Below, in pieces: positions 5,845 to 8,489 of a stretch of DNA of 8,489 nucleotides (positions are counted from its first letter, which is position 1; each line of letters opens with the position of its first letter). The stretch comes from Pseudomonadota bacterium (GTDB lineage Bacteria; Pseudomonadota; Gammaproteobacteria; Burkholderiales; Burkholderiaceae_C), in the NCBI GenBank assembly GCA_023396625.1, contig JAEWVY010000266.1:1-8489 (forward strand). Direction: 5' to 3'. The notes under the pieces were generated by a model. The model was not told the origin of the DNA. It searched no databases and worked only from the letters and a program-made list of their open reading frames with translations. Made by a program: the position numbers and the translations under genes.

Positions 5845-7859
5845 GTGTCTGTGGCCCACGGGGCCGGCCAAGCCTCGACGGTCGCAACCTGCGGTCGATA
5901 AATCGGGAGGCTGAACGAGAAGCGGGCGCCGCCGAGCGGGGAGATGCCAGTGTCGAAGGCGCCGCCGTGGGCTTCGACAACCGAGCGGCAGATCGACAGA
6001 CCGAGCCCCAGGCCGTCGGGTTTGGTGCTGTGAAACGGGGTGGAGAGTTGTTCGAAGCTGCTGCCGCGCAAGCCGGGCCCACTGTCGTGGACGTGCACGC
6101 GCGCGAAGCGGTGGTCGCTGCATTCCGCGCGCACCTCGATCCGCCGCCGAGCCTGCCCCTCGAGCGCGTCGGCGGCGTTGCGCAACAGATTGATGAGCAG
6201 TTGTTCGACCAGCACTTCGTCGGCGTACACGGCGGGCACCGACGCGTTGGCCTGCCATGTCACTTCGATCGCCTGGCGCTGGAATTCGCGGTTCAGCAGC
6301 CCCAGCACGCGTGTGATCGTCGCTTCGATCTCGATGCGTTCGCGCCTGGGTTGACGGCGGGTGAGGAATTCACGTATGCGTTGCACAATGCGGCCGGCTT
6401 CCCGCGTTTGTTCGCCCTCGCGGCGCAGCGCCTGCAGGACCACCGGGTCGTCATAACCCTGGCGTTCGAGCATTTGCAGCACGCCGGCGTTGTAACTCGC
6501 GACAGCGGTCAGTGGTTGGTTGAGCTGGTGCGCAAGCGCCGAGGCGATCTCGCCGAAGCTCGACAGCCGTGCCTGGCGAGCCAATGCCTCGATCTGGCGG
6601 CGCTCGCGTTCCTCGAGCCGCTTCTTTGCCGTGATGTCGATGATGGAGCCCATCCAGCCGATCTGCTGCCCGCTTGTGTCGATCAGTGGCGACTCGTACA
6701 CCATGACCGTGATCGGGTGCCCGTCGGCATGCCGCCAGACCGCTTCAAAGCCCTCGCGCGGGGCCAGTCCCTGAAGGTTGCGTCGGTTGCGCACCATGAC
6801 TTCATCGATCGCGTCCGGTGGCCAATACGGCATGGGGGGCTTGCGGCCCAGCAGTTGTTCGGCCGGGTAGCCGACGAGTTCGCAGAAGGTCCGGTTCACG
6901 TACATCAAGCGGCCTTCGGGGTCGCGGGCGCGCAAGCCCACGAGGGCGCTGTCCTGCATGGCACTGCGCCAGGTGGCCTCGGTTCGCCAGGCCACCTCGG
7001 CACGCATGACCTGGCGCACCTGACGGCGCAGCAGGCCAGTGACCATGGCCATGAATGAGAGGAAACCCGCCATCAGCACGAGTGGCACGGGCGTCCACAG
7101 TCGCGGATTGCGCTCGCGCGCGGTCAGTTCCAGCAGCGCGCCGGGAATGTCCTCGTCAATGGGCAGGCGATAGGTCTCATGGTCGGTCGAGACAGCAGGC
7201 ACGGCCACATCGTCCACCGAGGCAATCAGCTGCTCGGCGCTGTCGAGCAACTGCACTTCATACTTTCGCGTGAGCCACCAGGGGGCGGCATTTTTCAGCA
7301 GCACGGGCAAGGCATAACGCACGACCACCGTGCCCTCGGGCGTGGGCCGCGCTATCGCGCCAAAACGGTCCGCGGCGGGCAAGGTCGCGGTGGTCGTGGG
7401 GTAACTCACGCTCAGATGTGCCGACAGTCCGGGGAAGCGCTCGCCCGTGCTGCTCTCGGGTCTGCGGGCCGGGGCGGACGGTACTTCTGCGATGACGCGG
7501 TGGTTGGCGTCGAGCCAGGTGACACTGAGCCAAAGCCGCCGCAAGCCGGCCACCACTTCGGGATTCTGGGCAAAGGCTTGCTCCGTATGAGGTGTCTTGC
7601 GCAATTGCTCGGCCAGTGCGCGGGTTTGCGAGCGCTCGGTTTCGAGCTGGGTGCGCAACTGTGCGCCGACGTTGAGCGCATCGGCAATCAGCGTCTGCCG
7701 CCGATCTTCTGCCTCTGCGTTGAACCAGATTTGCGCCAGCATCGCGACTGCCGCGACGAATGCCACCGAGGCGATCAGCGGCAGCAGCCAGATGGCGCGC
7801 GCCGGCCTGCGAATGATCGGGGGCGCGGTCGGCAGCGGGGGATGCGCGCTGGGGCTCAT
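5841..7859 (-). CDS. dctS: DctS-like sensor histidine kinase with periplasmic and PAS domains
   Basis: A 672-residue inner-membrane sensor kinase. Membrane helices lie at about 22-44 and 257-277 and enclose a periplasmic sensor region of about 210 residues, the arrangement of C4-dicarboxylate sensors. A cytoplasmic PAS domain follows (about 293-412, with VNRTFCELVGYPAEQLLG and a PAC-like IGWMGSIIDIT ending). The dimerisation/phosphoacceptor segment contains H444 in SALAHQLNQPLTAVASY. The ATPase domain shows the N box LLINLLRNAADAL (554-566), the G1 box DSGPG (592-596), the F box around TPFHSTK (607-613) and the G2 box GLGLGLS. It should phosphorylate the downstream, ATGA-overlapping response regulator. 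The start at 7859 has no strong ribosome binding site, but the N-terminus is a normal basic stretch before the first helix. Divergent from dctP, as dctS is in other proteobacteria. The ligand is inferred from context. Confidence 0.9.
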   Translation of the reverse strand: MSPSAHPPLPTAPPIIRRPARAIWLLPLIASVAFVAAVAMLAQIWFNAEAEDRRQTLIADALNVGAQLRTQLETERSQTRALAEQLRKTPHTEQAFAQNPEVVAGLRRLWLSVTWLDANHRVIAEVPSAPARRPESSTGERFPGLSAHLSVSYPTTTATLPAADRFGAIARPTPEGTVVVRYALPVLLKNAAPWWLTRKYEVQLLDSAEQLIASVDDVAVPAVSTDHETYRLPIDEDIPGALLELTARERNPRLWTPVPLVLMAGFLSFMAMVTGLLRRQVRQVMRAEVAWRTEATWRSAMQDSALVGLRARDPEGRLMYVNRTFCELVGYPAEQLLGRKPPMPYWPPDAIDEVMVRNRRNLQGLAPREGFEAVWRHADGHPITVMVYESPLIDTSGQQIGWMGSIIDITAKKRLEERERRQIEALARQARLSSFGEIASALAHQLNQPLTAVASYNAGVLQMLERQGYDDPVVLQALRREGEQTREAGRIVQRIREFLTRRQPRRERIEIEATITRVLGLLNREFQRQAIEVTWQANASVPAVYADEVLVEQLLINLLRNAADALEGQARRRIEVRAECSDHRFARVHVHDSGPGLRGSSFEQLSTPFHSTKPDGLGLGLSICRSVVEAHGGAFDTGISPLGGARFSFSLPIYRPQVATVEAWPAPWATDT

Positions 7860-7895
7860 GGCTGCAGTCTAGATCGATGCGAACTGGTGAAAACC

Positions 7896-7901
7896 CTTAT
7901 A
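7896..7901 (-). promoter_or_regulatory. Candidate -10 element for dctSR
   Basis: On the - strand TATAAG (7901-7896) matches the sigma-70 -10 consensus at 5 of 6 bases and would start transcription about 30 bases before the kinase ATG. No good -35 element lies 16-18 bases upstream; the palindrome at 7924-7937 falls there instead, centred about 41 bases before the predicted start. This suggests an activator-dependent or autoregulated promoter, but it is inference. Confidence 0.42.
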
Positions 7902-7923
7902 AAAAGTCCGATGGGTGCAGGCA

Positions 7924-7937
7924 TGTGGATTTCCACA
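7924..7937. promoter_or_regulatory. Palindromic operator candidate between divergent dctS and dctP
   Basis: TGTGGA-TT-TCCACA is a perfect 6-2-6 inverted repeat in the 158-base divergent intergenic region. It is the clearest symmetric element there and lies upstream of candidate promoters on both strands. DctR, a FixJ/NarL-type dimer, is the most economical binding partner because its gene is in this locus. A CRP-like or other factor cannot be excluded; the half-sites do not match the CRP consensus TGTGA-N6-TCACA in spacing. Confidence 0.5.
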
Positions 7938-7961
7938 ATGGCCGAGAGCACCGGTACGCTG

Positions 7962-7967
7962 GATACT
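7962..7967 (+). promoter_or_regulatory. Candidate -10 element for dctP
   Basis: GATACT matches the -10 consensus at 4 of 6 bases, about 50 bases before the dctP ATG, giving a predicted start near 7974. The -35 position has no recognisable hexamer, while the palindrome at 7924-7937 is centred about 43 bases upstream of that start. No sigma-54 type element (TGGCAC-N5-TTGC) was found in the region. A weak, activator-dependent promoter is the inferred reading. Confidence 0.35.
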
Positions 7968-8017
7968 AGTGGCTGTCGAAAAGCGTTCTGTTTTCCCGTC
8001 ATTCACAGGAGATTCCC

Positions 8018-8489
8018 ATGAAATTCATCGCTCGTCGCTCCGTTCTGGCGTTGGCCTCGGCTGCTGCCTTCGCGCTGTCCGCGTCGGCTTTCGCGCAAGC
8101 ACCCATCGTCATCAAGTTCAGCCACGTGGTGGCGCAGGACACACCCAAGGGCAAGGCTTCGGAATTCTTCGCCAAGCGCGCGGGCGAGCTGACCAAGGGC
8201 CGTGTCAAGGTGGAGGTCTATGCCAACAGCGCCCTCTACAAGGATAAGGAAGAGATGGAAGCGCTGCAGCTTGGCGCGGTGCAAATGCTCGCGCCATCGC
8301 TGGCCAAGTTCGGCCCGCTGGGCGCGAAGGAATTCGAGGCCTTCGACCTGCCCTTCATCTTCGATGACTACAACGAACTCCACAAGGTCACGCAAGGCCC
8401 GGTGGGCAAGGCGCTGTTCGCCAAGCTCGAACCGAAAGGCGTCAAGGGCCTGGCATACTGGGACAACGGATTCAAGTCCTTCTCGGCGA
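8018..8489 (+). CDS. dctP: TRAP C4-dicarboxylate transporter, periplasmic binding protein DctP (5' part)
   Basis: The first 157 codons of a TRAP-type extracytoplasmic solute receptor, cut by the window end (the family is about 330 residues). A signal peptide is clear: basic MKFIARRS, a hydrophobic core, then ASAFA with cleavage expected after A26, leaving QAPIVIKFSHVV as the mature start. The following VEVYANSALYKDKEEMEAL, LGAVQMLAPSLAKFGPLG, FEAFDLPFIFDDYNELHKV and KGLAYWDNGFKSFSA segments are typical of the DctP group that binds succinate, fumarate and malate. The mature protein works in the periplasm and hands substrate to the DctQ/DctM membrane proteins, presumably encoded beyond the window. 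An AGGAG ribosome binding site lies seven bases before ATG 8018. Divergence from dctSR supports the name and regulated expression on C4-dicarboxylates. Not listed as a closed reading frame because it has no stop within the window. Confidence 0.92.
   Translation, partial: MKFIARRSVLALASAAAFALSASAFAQAPIVIKFSHVVAQDTPKGKASEFFAKRAGELTKGRVKVEVYANSALYKDKEEMEALQLGAVQMLAPSLAKFGPLGAKEFEAFDLPFIFDDYNELHKVTQGPVGKALFAKLEPKGVKGLAYWDNGFKSFSA

Noticed and set aside
5845..6258. N-terminal extension of the response regulator frame
   Set aside because: It lies inside the kinase coding sequence; the receiver domain starts just after ATG 5844, which overlaps the kinase stop as ATGA.
5631..7058. Long + strand reading frame opposite the sensor kinase and response regulator
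   Set aside because: It lies antisense to two well-supported genes in GC-rich DNA where such shadows are common, and its translation is low-complexity with no domain pattern.
7860..8017. Sigma-54 promoter for dctP
   Set aside because: Some dct systems use sigma-54, but no TGGCAC-N5-TTGC-like element is present and the regulator here is FixJ/NarL type without an AAA+ domain.
1..8489. CRISPR array, transposon ends, tRNA/rRNA genes, toxin-antitoxin or defence system
   Set aside because: I found no direct-repeat array, transposase motif, tRNA-like cloverleaf or defence-type domain; the genes belong to membrane, metabolic and regulatory families.

Overview
The window reads as chromosomal DNA of a GC-rich proteobacterium, most likely a betaproteobacterium of the Burkholderiales. 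This is inferred from the uniformly GC-rich codon use, the DctS/DctR/DctP locus and the style of the proteins. I see no rRNA, tRNA, CRISPR array, insertion sequence or phage gene. Coding density is high and no gene-free stretch exceeds 160 bases.

Layout. (1) 15-911 (+): a six-transmembrane voltage-gated-type potassium channel with a C-terminal zinc ribbon. (2) 947-2158 (+): a beta-lactamase-fold serine hydrolase/esterase, ending in a hairpin at 2169-2195 that separates it from the next, convergent block. (3) 4272 down to 2198 (-): a probable four-gene operon of a bacteriohemerythrin, a YitT-family membrane protein (ATGA overlap), a CbiM-like membrane protein and a 48-residue DUF3149 membrane protein. 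An FNR/ANR/DNR-type box lies upstream, centred 41.5 bases before the start site predicted from a -10 element, which is the textbook class II activator position. (4) 4412-5191 (+): a 2-oxoglutarate/Fe(II)-dependent oxygenase of the 2OG-Fe_Oxy_2 type, divergent from the hemerythrin operon. (5) 7859 down to 5203 (-): a DctS-like sensor kinase and a DctR/FixJ-like response regulator, overlapping by ATGA. (6) 8018 to the window end (+): the first 157 codons of the TRAP transporter binding protein DctP, divergent from the kinase.

How they fit together. Region 5-6 is a recognisable C4-dicarboxylate uptake locus: DctS senses the substrate, DctR is phosphorylated, and DctR should activate the TRAP operon. 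A 6-2-6 palindrome (7924-7937) lies between the divergent promoters and is the best candidate DctR site. Region 3 looks like a low-oxygen-induced unit in which a di-iron oxygen-binding protein is made together with three small membrane proteins of unknown substrate. This is the least described part of the window and the most worth following up.
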